From NCBI GenBank assembly GCA_041480065.1, contig JBGOZF010000002.1, forward strand, positions 1 to 64,000: a DNA stretch of 64,000 nucleotides, given 5' to 3'. This DNA is from Fen-999 sp041480065 (GTDB lineage Bacteria > Pseudomonadota > Gammaproteobacteria > Burkholderiales > Rhodocyclaceae). The notes below the pieces were generated by a model. That model was not told the origin of the DNA, searched no databases, and was given only the letters and a program-made list of their open reading frames with translations. The translations under genes were made by a program, and so were the position numbers. This document shows positions 14,236-23,395 of the stretch, one piece after another (the stretch's first letter is position 1; each line of letters begins with the position of its first letter).

Positions 14236-16031
14236 GCTTCCACTCCCAGATGGGCATTCGCGTCGTCGCGGCCCGTGAGTTCGCGCGTCTTGGCAAGCGC
14301 TGCGTCCAGATCGAAGGCCGGTTCGAAATCGACCGCCTTGAGGCGGCGCTCGTAGGAGGGCCGGAACTTCTGCAACGTGTCAAAGATGGCGTTGCAGGCA
14401 GTCTGGCCGAGGCCGCAATGGCTGCTGGTACGCATCACCTGGTGCAGACGCAGGAGTTCGTTCATCTCGTACTGGGTGCCGCGGCCGGCGGCGATCTTGT
14501 CCATCAGGTTCGCCACCAGCGCCGTCCCCACACGGCAAGGCGTGCAGAAGCCGCAGCTCTCGTGGGCGAAGAAGTGCGCGAAGTTGCGCGCCACTTCGAA
14601 CATGTCGCGCGTCTTGCCGAAGACCATGAAGGCGCCGGCGCTTGGCACGTCCTCGAAGGCGATGCGGCGGCCGAACTCACGCTCCGAGAGGCAGATGCCC
14701 GAAGCGCCGCTAACCTGGACTGCGATGGGATTCCTGGCACCGCAATCCTCGAGCACCTTGGCCACGCGTACACCGAACGGATACTCGTAGAGGCCGGGGC
14801 GCTCGCAGTCGCCGGCAACGGAGATGATCTTGGTACCCGTCGACTGCTTGGTTCCCAGGCCCTCGTACCAGGCGCCGCCATTGATGGCGACCTCCAGCGT
14901 CTTGCACAGCGTCTCGACGTTGTTCACCACCGTCGGCTTGCCGTCGTAGCCGCTCGTGACCGGGAAAGGCGGCCGGATGCGCGGCCGGCCCGGCTTGCCC
15001 TCCAGCGATTCGATCAGCGCCGACTCCTCGCCGCACACGTAGGCGCCGGCGCCGAGATGGATCTCGATGTCGAAGTTGAAGCCGGGCACGCCGCAAATAT
15101 CGGTACCGAGCAGTTTCTGCGCCCGCATCAGCGCCAATTGCACTTCCAGGGCCCCCAGCAGGTAGCGGTATTCGGCGCGCAGGTAGAGGAAACCCTTGCA
15201 GGCCCCTACCGTGTAAGCCGCTACCGTCATGCCCTCGAACACGCGCCCGGCAAACGATTGCAGCAACACGCGATCCTTGAAGGTGCCGGGCTCGCCCTCG
15301 TCGGCGTTGCAGACGATGTAGCGCACGTCGCCCGGCGCATTGCGACAGGCTTCCCACTTGACACCGGTGGTAAAGCCGGCGCCGCCGCGACCGCGCAGGT
15401 TGGCGCGTTTGAGCTCCGCCAGCATGCCCTGCGGCCCGCGCGCGATGGCCGCCCGCAGCGCATCGCCGGGCACCCAGGCGGAGCCGAGCAGCATGTCGGC
15501 GCGGCGGATGTTGTCCTCGACCTTGAAGTAGTCGGCCGGCCAGTCCGCGAGCGGCACGCGGCTGCGCACCAGTTCGCAGATCTCGTCCACCCGCCGCGGC
15601 GTCATGCGCGTGATGGCCCGGTTGTTGACCAGGATCGCCGGCCCCTGGTCGCACATGCCGGTGCAGGACGTCAGGTCGATGCTGACAACGCCATCGTCGG
15701 AGACCTGGCCCGGCCGCAGCTTGAGCCGCTTCGCCATGTGCTCGAACAGCGCAATGCTGCCGGCCATGCGGTCGGTGATGTTGTCGGAGAACAGGATGCG
15801 GTACTTGCCGCGCGGCCGCGTGTACAGGAAGGCGTAGAACTCAGCGACCGCTTCGATGCGCGCTTTTGGCAGCCCCATCTCGCGCCCGAGAACCGCCACC
15901 ACCTGCGGCGATATCCAGTCGCAGACATCCTGCGCCTGCCAGAGGATTTGCAGCAACCGCTTGGGATCACGAGCGTTCGCTTCGATGATTGCGATCAGTG
16001 CCTTTTCCCGCTCGGCATCGGCATGTTCCAT
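14232..16031 (-). CDS. hoxF: Diaphorase NAD/FMN subunit HoxF
   Basis: A 599-residue subunit that exchanges electrons with NAD+/NADH. The N-terminal ~150 residues are NuoE-like with a 2Fe-2S site (SCTGMCDQGP). The NuoF-like body has the FMN/NAD motifs LRGRGGAGFTTGVKWE and CNADEGEPGTFKDR and the 4Fe-4S motif SCGFCTPCRVG. Full length matches the Cupriavidus type, and there is no separate hoxE. The ATG at 16031 is preferred over 16043 because GGGAGG lies just upstream. It is the first gene of hoxFUYH. An FNR-like box lies about 80 bp before the start. Confidence 0.96.
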   Translation of the reverse strand: MEHADAEREKALIAIIEANARDPKRLLQILWQAQDVCDWISPQVVAVLGREMGLPKARIEAVAEFYAFLYTRPRGKYRILFSDNITDRMAGSIALFEHMAKRLKLRPGQVSDDGVVSIDLTSCTGMCDQGPAILVNNRAITRMTPRRVDEICELVRSRVPLADWPADYFKVEDNIRRADMLLGSAWVPGDALRAAIARGPQGMLAELKRANLRGRGGAGFTTGVKWEACRNAPGDVRYIVCNADEGEPGTFKDRVLLQSFAGRVFEGMTVAAYTVGACKGFLYLRAEYRYLLGALEVQLALMRAQKLLGTDICGVPGFNFDIEIHLGAGAYVCGEESALIESLEGKPGRPRIRPPFPVTSGYDGKPTVVNNVETLCKTLEVAINGGAWYEGLGTKQSTGTKIISVAGDCERPGLYEYPFGVRVAKVLEDCGARNPIAVQVSGASGICLSEREFGRRIAFEDVPSAGAFMVFGKTRDMFEVARNFAHFFAHESCGFCTPCRVGTALVANLMDKIAAGRGTQYEMNELLRLHQVMRTSSHCGLGQTACNAIFDTLQKFRPSYERRLKAVDFEPAFDLDAALAKTRELTGRDDANAHLGVEA

Positions 16032-16082
16032 GCGGCCTCCCATTTCTGTTTTCGAGGGGCACCGAATGCAGCGCCCACGGCA

Positions 16083-16124
16083 AGGGTAGGCAGAGGATAG
16101 GGCGGCGCGACTGATCTACATCAA
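16083..16124 (-). promoter_or_regulatory. FNR/ANR-type box and -10 element of the hox operon
   Basis: On the minus strand TTGATGTAGATCAG (16111-16124) matches TTGAT-N4-ATCAA in nine of ten positions. A TACCCT hexamer (16083-16088) sits where a -10 would fall if the box were centred at -41.5, the class II FNR geometry. No sigma-54 element was found here. Confidence 0.6.
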
Positions 16125-16154
16125 TTTCCCCAACGCATGGATAAACGACATTTT

Positions 16155-16171
16155 CTTGCCCGATGGGCAAG
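16155..16171. terminator. Short hairpin upstream of hoxF
   Basis: A perfect 7-bp stem (CTTGCCC / GGGCAAG) with a GAT loop lies in the 249-bp spacer between hoxF and the next gene. There is no T-tract on the leftward strand, so it may be an operator rather than a terminator. No gene is evident in the spacer. Confidence 0.3.
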
Positions 16172-16280
16172 CGGAACTAATGCGTCCAAGGAGCAAAAGG
16201 TCTACCGTCGCAAACGCTGTGTGAACCCAGAAGCAAACGCCGGAATGTCAGCCGTGGGAAGACCGAATGCTGCCTGGAAA

Positions 16281-18872
16281 TCAGATAGAACTGACCTGAT
16301 CGCGGCCGCCGTTCTTGGCGGTATAGAGTGCCTCATCGGCACGGGACAAAAGCCGGTCGAGATCGTCGTCCTCGCGAAACACGGCGACGCCGATACTGAC
16401 GGTCGCCTTGCACTCGGCCCCCGCGCCGAGATCGACGGGCGCCGCGCTGACGCGCTTGCGCAGGCGTTCGGCGACCATGATGGCCGTCATCTGGTCCGTA
16501 TCGGGCAGGAGCACCGCGAATTCCTCGCCGCCCAGACGGCCGCAGATGTCAGTACCGCGGACGCACTCGGCGATGCGGCCTGCCAGCGTGCGCAGCATGA
16601 CGTCACCACTGGCATGGCCGGAGGTATCGTTGATGCGCTTGAAGAAGTCGACATCGATCATGAACGCCGCCAGCGGCTGCCGATTGCGAGCCACCCGCGC
16701 CAACTCGCGCTGTGCCAGGCTGAAGAAGTGCTGGCGGTTCGGCAATCCGGTGAGGGTGTCGATGGTCGCCATCCGGTGCAGTTGGGCACTGGCCTGGGCA
16801 CGCTCGATGGCGATGGCGGCCAGCCGCATACCCTGCTCGATCAGGTCGATATCGATTTCGGCCGGCCGGCGCGGTGAGCGAAAATAGATGGCGAAAGTGC
16901 CGAGCACATGGCGATCGGCGGAGAAGACGGGGGTCGACCAGCAGGCGCGCAGGCTGTGCTGTTCGGCCAGATCACGGAAATTCGTCCAGCGCGGATCGTC
17001 GGCGATATCTTCCACCATCACCGCTTCCGCAAGATACGCCGCGGTCCCGCAGGAGCCGGCGGCGGGGCCGATCTCGATGCCGTCGATGGCGGCCAGGTAA
17101 CTCGCCGGCAGGTTCGGCGCAGCGCCATGGCGCAAGTGACGGCCCTCGTCGTCGAGTATCAGGATCGAGGCAAAGCCGCCATGAAGATAGCGCTCGGTGC
17201 GCCGGCAGATGGTTTCGAGAATCTGGCTCTGGGTCGCGTTCGCGGCGATCAGTTCCAATATCTCGCGGTCATCGGCGAGCCGTTGCTCAGCCAGCCGGCG
17301 CGAGGTGATATCGATGCTGGCGCCGATCAGCAAGCGGCGACCGCCCAGTTCCACGCCGCGCTTGTGCGCCAGCAGGTAGAACTCGGCGCCGCGCAGGCTG
17401 ACGACATCCTCGTCGACGACTTGCGTCAGACCGTCGAGCACCGCCTGATCGATCTGGCGCCTGCGCTCAGCGGTTTCGGCAGAGAACAGGTCAAAGTCGG
17501 TACGCCCGCGTACCTGGTCCCTGGGCAGGCCAAGAAACGTGGCGGCGATGTCGTTCATCATCAGGTAGCGCTGCGCCTCATCCTTGACGAAAACGCCGAT
17601 CGGCAGCGAGTCAAGAATGAGCCGGTAGAGCTTCCCTTCCTCCTCGGGTTGCTGCGAAGCCAGCAGAAGTGCCTCCTGGGCCCGCTTTTGCTCGGTGATG
17701 TTGGAGAAGACGCCGACGTAGTTGTCGATGGCACCGTCGACACCGCGCACCATGGTGATGGTCAGCAACTCGGAGAAGAGCTCGCCATCCTTGCGCCGGT
17801 TCCAGATCTCCCCTGACCAGGTGCCGCGTTCCGCCAGTATGGAAAACATTTCTCGGAAGAACTCCGCATCGTGGCGACCGGAGCTGAGAATCCGCAGATT
17901 CCTGCCGATCGCCTCCTGCCGCGTGTAGCCGGTGATTGCGGTGAAGGCGGGATTCACCGATTCGACGGTTCCCGCCGGATCGGTGATGACAACGCCCTGT
18001 GGCAGGGATTCGGCCACTACCCTCGCCAGCGACAGCGCTTGCCGGGACAGCAGCAGCCGGCCCGATCGATCGACGACGGTTTGCTGCATCTCGCGCAAGT
18101 AGACCTGCTCGACGCATTCCATGATGTCGCCGTAGGTCAGCAGACCGATGAGATGATCGCCCTCCTTGACGCCGAGGTGCCGGATCCGGCGCTCGACGAA
18201 CAGGGAGCGGGCCTGGAACAGGCTCGCGCCCGGCGGCACCGACTGCAACGGATAGTGGGCGACGGTGCCGATCGGAACCTGGAAGCCCCGATCATTAACG
18301 CTTGCCAGAACATCGGTGGAGGTGAAGACGCCGTACCGTCCGCCATCCTCGACGACCACCGCATCCTGCTTGCACTCGCGCAGCAGCCGGATCACGTCGC
18401 CGACCCGCGTCGCCGCGGGAACGACGATCAGGTCGGCATGCATGGCCGACCTGACGTCGCGCAGGTGCACGAAGAACTCGATGCCCTGGTTGTTGATGAC
18501 GTCGGTCTGGGAGACGATGCCGATCCGGTTGTCGGCGGCATCGGTCACCAGCAGATGGCGAAACCCCTCCTGGCGGAATCGAAAAGCCGCTTCGCGCAAG
18601 GCCGCGTCCTGGCGGATCGTCTTCACCGGTACGCTCATCGCGGCGGCGACCGGCTGGCTCAGCACTGCCGGATCATCGACGTCCAACTCGATGACGTCCT
18701 CCACGGTCAATATGCCGACCGGCTGCCCTTCACGGACCACGACAACGGAGCCACGCCTGGCCTCGCACATGCGCGCGACGGCGTCGCCGACGGAAACATC
18801 CGGCGCGCACTCGAGTATCGGTGCTTGCGCGATATGGCCGACCAGGATCGGATCGGCAAGAAGTTCAGTCAT
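16281..18872 (-). CDS. Multidomain sensor: four CBS, two PAS, GAF and GGDEF (diguanylate cyclase)
   Basis: An 863-residue cytoplasmic protein. Residues ~10-265 hold two tandem CBS pairs (VVVVREGQPVGILTVEDVIE; VVEDGGRYGVFTSTDVLASV), which usually bind adenine nucleotides. PAS domains lie at ~285-400 (VNPAFTAITGYTRQEAIG) and ~415-525. A GAF domain covers ~545-690, and a GGDEF domain runs from ~700 to the end (TIDTLTGLPNRQHFF; CGRLGGEEFAVLLPDTD). The GGEEF active site is intact, so c-di-GMP synthesis is likely. No EAL domain is present. It sits downstream of nifLA in the same direction, 78 bp after nifA, and might be read through from nifLA. The signals sensed are unknown. Confidence 0.93.
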   Translation of the reverse strand: MTELLADPILVGHIAQAPILECAPDVSVGDAVARMCEARRGSVVVVREGQPVGILTVEDVIELDVDDPAVLSQPVAAAMSVPVKTIRQDAALREAAFRFRQEGFRHLLVTDAADNRIGIVSQTDVINNQGIEFFVHLRDVRSAMHADLIVVPAATRVGDVIRLLRECKQDAVVVEDGGRYGVFTSTDVLASVNDRGFQVPIGTVAHYPLQSVPPGASLFQARSLFVERRIRHLGVKEGDHLIGLLTYGDIMECVEQVYLREMQQTVVDRSGRLLLSRQALSLARVVAESLPQGVVITDPAGTVESVNPAFTAITGYTRQEAIGRNLRILSSGRHDAEFFREMFSILAERGTWSGEIWNRRKDGELFSELLTITMVRGVDGAIDNYVGVFSNITEQKRAQEALLLASQQPEEEGKLYRLILDSLPIGVFVKDEAQRYLMMNDIAATFLGLPRDQVRGRTDFDLFSAETAERRRQIDQAVLDGLTQVVDEDVVSLRGAEFYLLAHKRGVELGGRRLLIGASIDITSRRLAEQRLADDREILELIAANATQSQILETICRRTERYLHGGFASILILDDEGRHLRHGAAPNLPASYLAAIDGIEIGPAAGSCGTAAYLAEAVMVEDIADDPRWTNFRDLAEQHSLRACWSTPVFSADRHVLGTFAIYFRSPRRPAEIDIDLIEQGMRLAAIAIERAQASAQLHRMATIDTLTGLPNRQHFFSLAQRELARVARNRQPLAAFMIDVDFFKRINDTSGHASGDVMLRTLAGRIAECVRGTDICGRLGGEEFAVLLPDTDQMTAIMVAERLRKRVSAAPVDLGAGAECKATVSIGVAVFREDDDLDRLLSRADEALYTAKNGGRDQVSSI

Positions 18873-18950
18873 GGGCCAGGGTGCCGCCGCCGAAATAGCG
18901 GCGGATCGTACGTCACTCTAGCCCGGCAATGCCAGCGGCCTAAGCGAAAG

Positions 18951-20488
<1,538 letters not shown>

Positions 20489-20492
<4 letters not shown>

Positions 20493-22018
20493 GCGCCATC
20501 TCCCGTCCGGCTCTTCAAAGGCAGTACGACTCGGACGCGGCAGCCGCCGCCCGGCCGGGCATCAAGCTCGATCATGCCGCCGTGATCCTGCGCCACCTGC
20601 TGCGCGGATGAGAGGCCCGTGCCCGGATGCGAGCCGCTGGCCTTCTTGGTGCTGAAGAAAGGCTCGAAGACCCTGAGCCGGAGATTGTCCGGCACACCCG
20701 GTCCGGTATCGTCGATGACGATCTCGACCATGCCGTCCCGGCTGGCACTGGAAACGGTCAGCTCGCGCTCGACCCAGCCGCGCGTGTTCATCGCCTCGGC
20801 AGCATTGTCGACCAGCGCCTTGAGCATGCCGCGCAGGCGGTTCGGGTAGCCGTTGATGGCCGGCAGCACGGCCTGCGGCTTCCAACTGACGCTGATACCG
20901 GCGGCCAGCAGACGGCTGGTGGCCAGCACCAGCACGTCGCGCAGCGCTTCGTTGAGATTGACGGCTGTCGGCATTTCCTCGGTCGACGAGGGAATCGCCG
21001 CGCGCAGCGTCTCGAGCGCGCTCTGGCCGGCGCGCAGCGCTTCGGCGAGCGCGCCGGCGGCCGGGTCGTGGCCGCGCCGGCCCATCATGCCGACCACCGA
21101 ATTCATCACATTGATCGGCCCTTCGAGTTGGAAGACCGCGGCCGTCAGGGTTTCGCGCAGGTTGTTGACGCGGTCGGTCTCCGCCACCATTGCCTGCAGC
21201 GCAGCCATGCGCGCTTTCTCCTGCTGCGCGCGCTGTTCGGTGATTTCCATCGCCACCAGCAGCAGGTAGATGCTGTTCTCGTGGCCGAAGAAGCTGTCGG
21301 CATCGCCCTCATCGCGCCGCACCCAGATGCCCGAACACGAGAACCAGCGCGGCGCGCGGCCCGCCGGGCGATCGATGCGCACCTCGATGCCGGCAAACGC
21401 CTGACCACCGGCCTTGGGCACGCCGATGCCATGGCCAAGGTCGTTGCGCACGGCATCGAGGATCACGGTCGCGGGTTCGGCCATGCCGAGATCGCCGGTC
21501 AGTTGCCGGTACTCCTGGTTGGCGAGGATGACGCTGTCTTCGCCGTCGAGCAGCGCCAGCACCACCGGCGCCAGGTCGACCACCGACTCGATCAGGGCCT
21601 TCTGGTTTCTCACCTCCGATTCGAGGCGGTGCAGTTCCGTCACGTCCCGGTGCAGACCGAGGTAGTTGGCCACCTTGCCGTCGGCGCCGAGCACGGGCGA
21701 GATCAACAGTTCGGCGAGGTACTTGCTGCCGTCCTGGCGCCGGTTCACCAGTCGACCGCTCCAGGAGCCGCCGGCAGAGATCTTGCTCCAGAGATCCTGG
21801 TAGACCGCGGGCGGCGTCACCTTGTGCGACAGCAGCGACTGCTTGCGGCCGACGACATCGGCCGGCGCATATCCGGTGGCGCGGCTGAAGGCGGGGTTGA
21901 CGTAGAGGATGTTGGCCTGGGTATCGGTGATCGACACCGCGAGGTCAGCCTGTTCCACGACCTGCTGGAAGACGGTAGCGGGAATGTCGGCAAGTGGGTT
22001 CAGTTTCTTGGTCGTCAT
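20489..22018 (-). CDS. nifL: NifL, redox- and nitrogen-responsive anti-activator
   Basis: NifL binds and inhibits NifA under oxygen or fixed nitrogen. This 509-residue protein has PAS1 at ~14-135 (ANILYVNPAFSRATGYAPA), the FAD-binding redox domain in Azotobacter NifL, and PAS2 at ~140-260. The dimerisation region lies near 290 and a GHKL ATP-binding domain near 370-505 (DNAAEAMNTRGW; IDDTGPGVPDN). At the place of the conserved His in Azotobacter (AAIHRLQGP) this protein has AAVFQLEGP, with Phe at residue 296. The ATG at 22018 fits the family start, and the frame continues upstream without support. A sigma-54 element ends only 12 bp before this ATG. Confidence 0.95.
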
Positions 22019-22030
22019 GAGGGGTTTTCT

Positions 22031-22045
22031 GCAGGTTCCGTGCCA
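22031..22045 (-). promoter_or_regulatory. Sigma-54 promoter of nifLA
   Basis: On the minus strand TGGCAC-GGAAC-CTGC is a near-perfect -24/-12 element. The predicted transcription start (~22019-22020) falls almost on the nifL ATG (22018), implying a leaderless or nearly leaderless mRNA, unless a further promoter exists upstream. Confidence 0.8.
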
Positions 22046-22106
22046 TAACCGGCCGGATCGCCGATTCAGCAGGTGGCATGGGGGTTCTGTCGGATTTGCC
22101 CCACCG

Positions 22107-22122
22107 TGTAGCAGATGCGACA
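22107..22122. promoter_or_regulatory. NifA site shared by the nifLA and rnf promoters
   Basis: A perfect TGT-N10-ACA (TGTAGCAGATGCGACA) lies between two divergent sigma-54 elements, about 95 bp from the nifL start point and about 128 bp from the rnfA start point. Confidence 0.85.
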
Positions 22123-22215
22123 GAAGCGAGCTTGCGCCTTCGGAGTGCAGCGCACAACCGGAAAACCCCATAACGGTGCGGATTTGGCCGTGGTCGGAAC
22201 GACAGGGGCCTTGGG

Positions 22216-22230
22216 TGGCACGAAACCTGC
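22216..22230 (+). promoter_or_regulatory. Sigma-54 promoter of the rnf operon
   Basis: TGGCAC-GAAAC-CTGC matches the -24/-12 consensus with one change (TTGC to CTGC). The predicted start is ~22242, giving a 12-nt leader before the rnfA ATG at 22254 with AGGAG within it. Confidence 0.85.
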
Positions 22231-22253
22231 GGATACCGGCGCAGGAGCCCCCG

Positions 22254-22835
22254 ATGAGCGAATACTTCTTCCTGCTGATTTCTACCGCCCTGGTCAATAA
22301 CGTGGTGCTGGCCAAGTTCCTCGGCCTTTGCCCGTTCATGGGCGTCTCCAAGCGCCTGGACAGCGCTCTGGGCATGGGCCTGGCCACGGGCTTCGTGATC
22401 GTGCTGGCCGCGGCGGTGAGCTGGTTGCTCGAGCATTTCCTGCTGGCACCGCTGGGTCTGACCTTCCTGCGCATCATGACCTTCATCCTGGTCATCGCCG
22501 CCACGGTGCAGTTCGTCGAACTGGTAGTGCGCAAGATGGCGCCCGATCTCTACCAGATGCTCGGCATCTATCTGCCGCTGATCACCACCAACTGCGCGGT
22601 ACTGGGCCTGCCGCTGATCAACGTCCAGGAGGGCCACAGCTTCGTCAAGACGCTGTTCTACGACTTCGGCTCATCCATCGGCTTCACCCTGGCGCTGGTG
22701 ATGTTCGCCGGCCTGCGCGAGCGCCTGGCGCTGGCGCGCGTGCCGGCCACCTTCACCGGTGCGCCGGTGGCCTTCGTGCTGGCCAGCCTGATGTCGCTGG
22801 CCTTCATGGGCTTTTCCGGAATGAACTTCAAATAG
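22254..22835 (+). CDS. rnfA: Rnf electron transport complex subunit RnfA
   Basis: A 193-residue membrane subunit of Rnf, the ion-motive complex linking NADH to ferredoxin reduction for nitrogenase. It has six predicted hydrophobic spans. Family motifs are ALVNNVVLAKFLGLCPFMG and ITTNCAVLGLPL, each with the conserved cysteine that binds the intramembrane iron centre. The ATG at 22254 follows GCAGGAGCC. First of seven co-directional genes. Confidence 0.97.
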   Translation: MSEYFFLLISTALVNNVVLAKFLGLCPFMGVSKRLDSALGMGLATGFVIVLAAAVSWLLEHFLLAPLGLTFLRIMTFILVIAATVQFVELVVRKMAPDLYQMLGIYLPLITTNCAVLGLPLINVQEGHSFVKTLFYDFGSSIGFTLALVMFAGLRERLALARVPATFTGAPVAFVLASLMSLAFMGFSGMNFK

Positions 22836-22845
22836 GGAGAATGGA

Positions 22846-23385
22846 ATGCTTGCGGCGGTTGTCAGCCTGACGATACTCGGTACCGTACTCGGCCTCGGCC
22901 TGGGCATCGCCGCGCGACGCTTTGCCGTCGAGTCCGACCCGCTGATCGCCGACATCGAAGCCATGATGCCGGGCTCCAACTGCGGCCAGTGCGGCATGCC
23001 CGGTTGCAGCGGCGCCGCACGCGCCATCGCCAGCCGCGAAGCGCCGATCACCTGCTGCCCGCCGGGCGGCAAGGGGCTGGCCGCCGCGCTCGCGGCCAAG
23101 CTGGGCATCACGCTCGATCTCTCCGGCGTTGTGGACGATGGTCCGAAGATCGCCGCCGTGCGCGAGGAAATCTGCATCGGCTGCTGCCGCTGCATCAAGG
23201 TCTGCCCGACCGACGCCATCCTCGGCGCGCCCAAACAGATCCACAACATCATCCGCGAAGCCTGTACCGGCTGCGCCAACTGCGTCGAGCGCTGCCCGAC
23301 CGAGGCCGTCACCATGCAGCCGGTACCGATCACGCTGCAGCACTGGGTCTGGCCCAAGCCTGCGCTGGCGCCGATGGCGGCATAG
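22846..23385 (+). CDS. rnfB: Rnf complex iron-sulfur subunit RnfB
   Basis: A 179-residue subunit with an N-terminal membrane anchor (VVSLTILGTVLGLGLGIAA). A four-cysteine cluster domain (GSNCGQCGMPGCSGAARAI) follows, then a two-cluster ferredoxin domain (CIGCCRCIKVCP; CTGCANCVERCP). It likely exchanges electrons with soluble ferredoxin. It lies 10 bp after rnfA with GGGAG before its ATG. Confidence 0.96.
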   Translation: MLAAVVSLTILGTVLGLGLGIAARRFAVESDPLIADIEAMMPGSNCGQCGMPGCSGAARAIASREAPITCCPPGGKGLAAALAAKLGITLDLSGVVDDGPKIAAVREEICIGCCRCIKVCPTDAILGAPKQIHNIIREACTGCANCVERCPTEAVTMQPVPITLQHWVWPKPALAPMAA

Positions 23386-23395
23386 GGAGAACCGC

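Noticed and set aside
14226..16100. A 624-codon plus-strand frame over hoxF
   Set aside because: It is an antisense shadow of an unmistakable hoxF with intact cofactor motifs.
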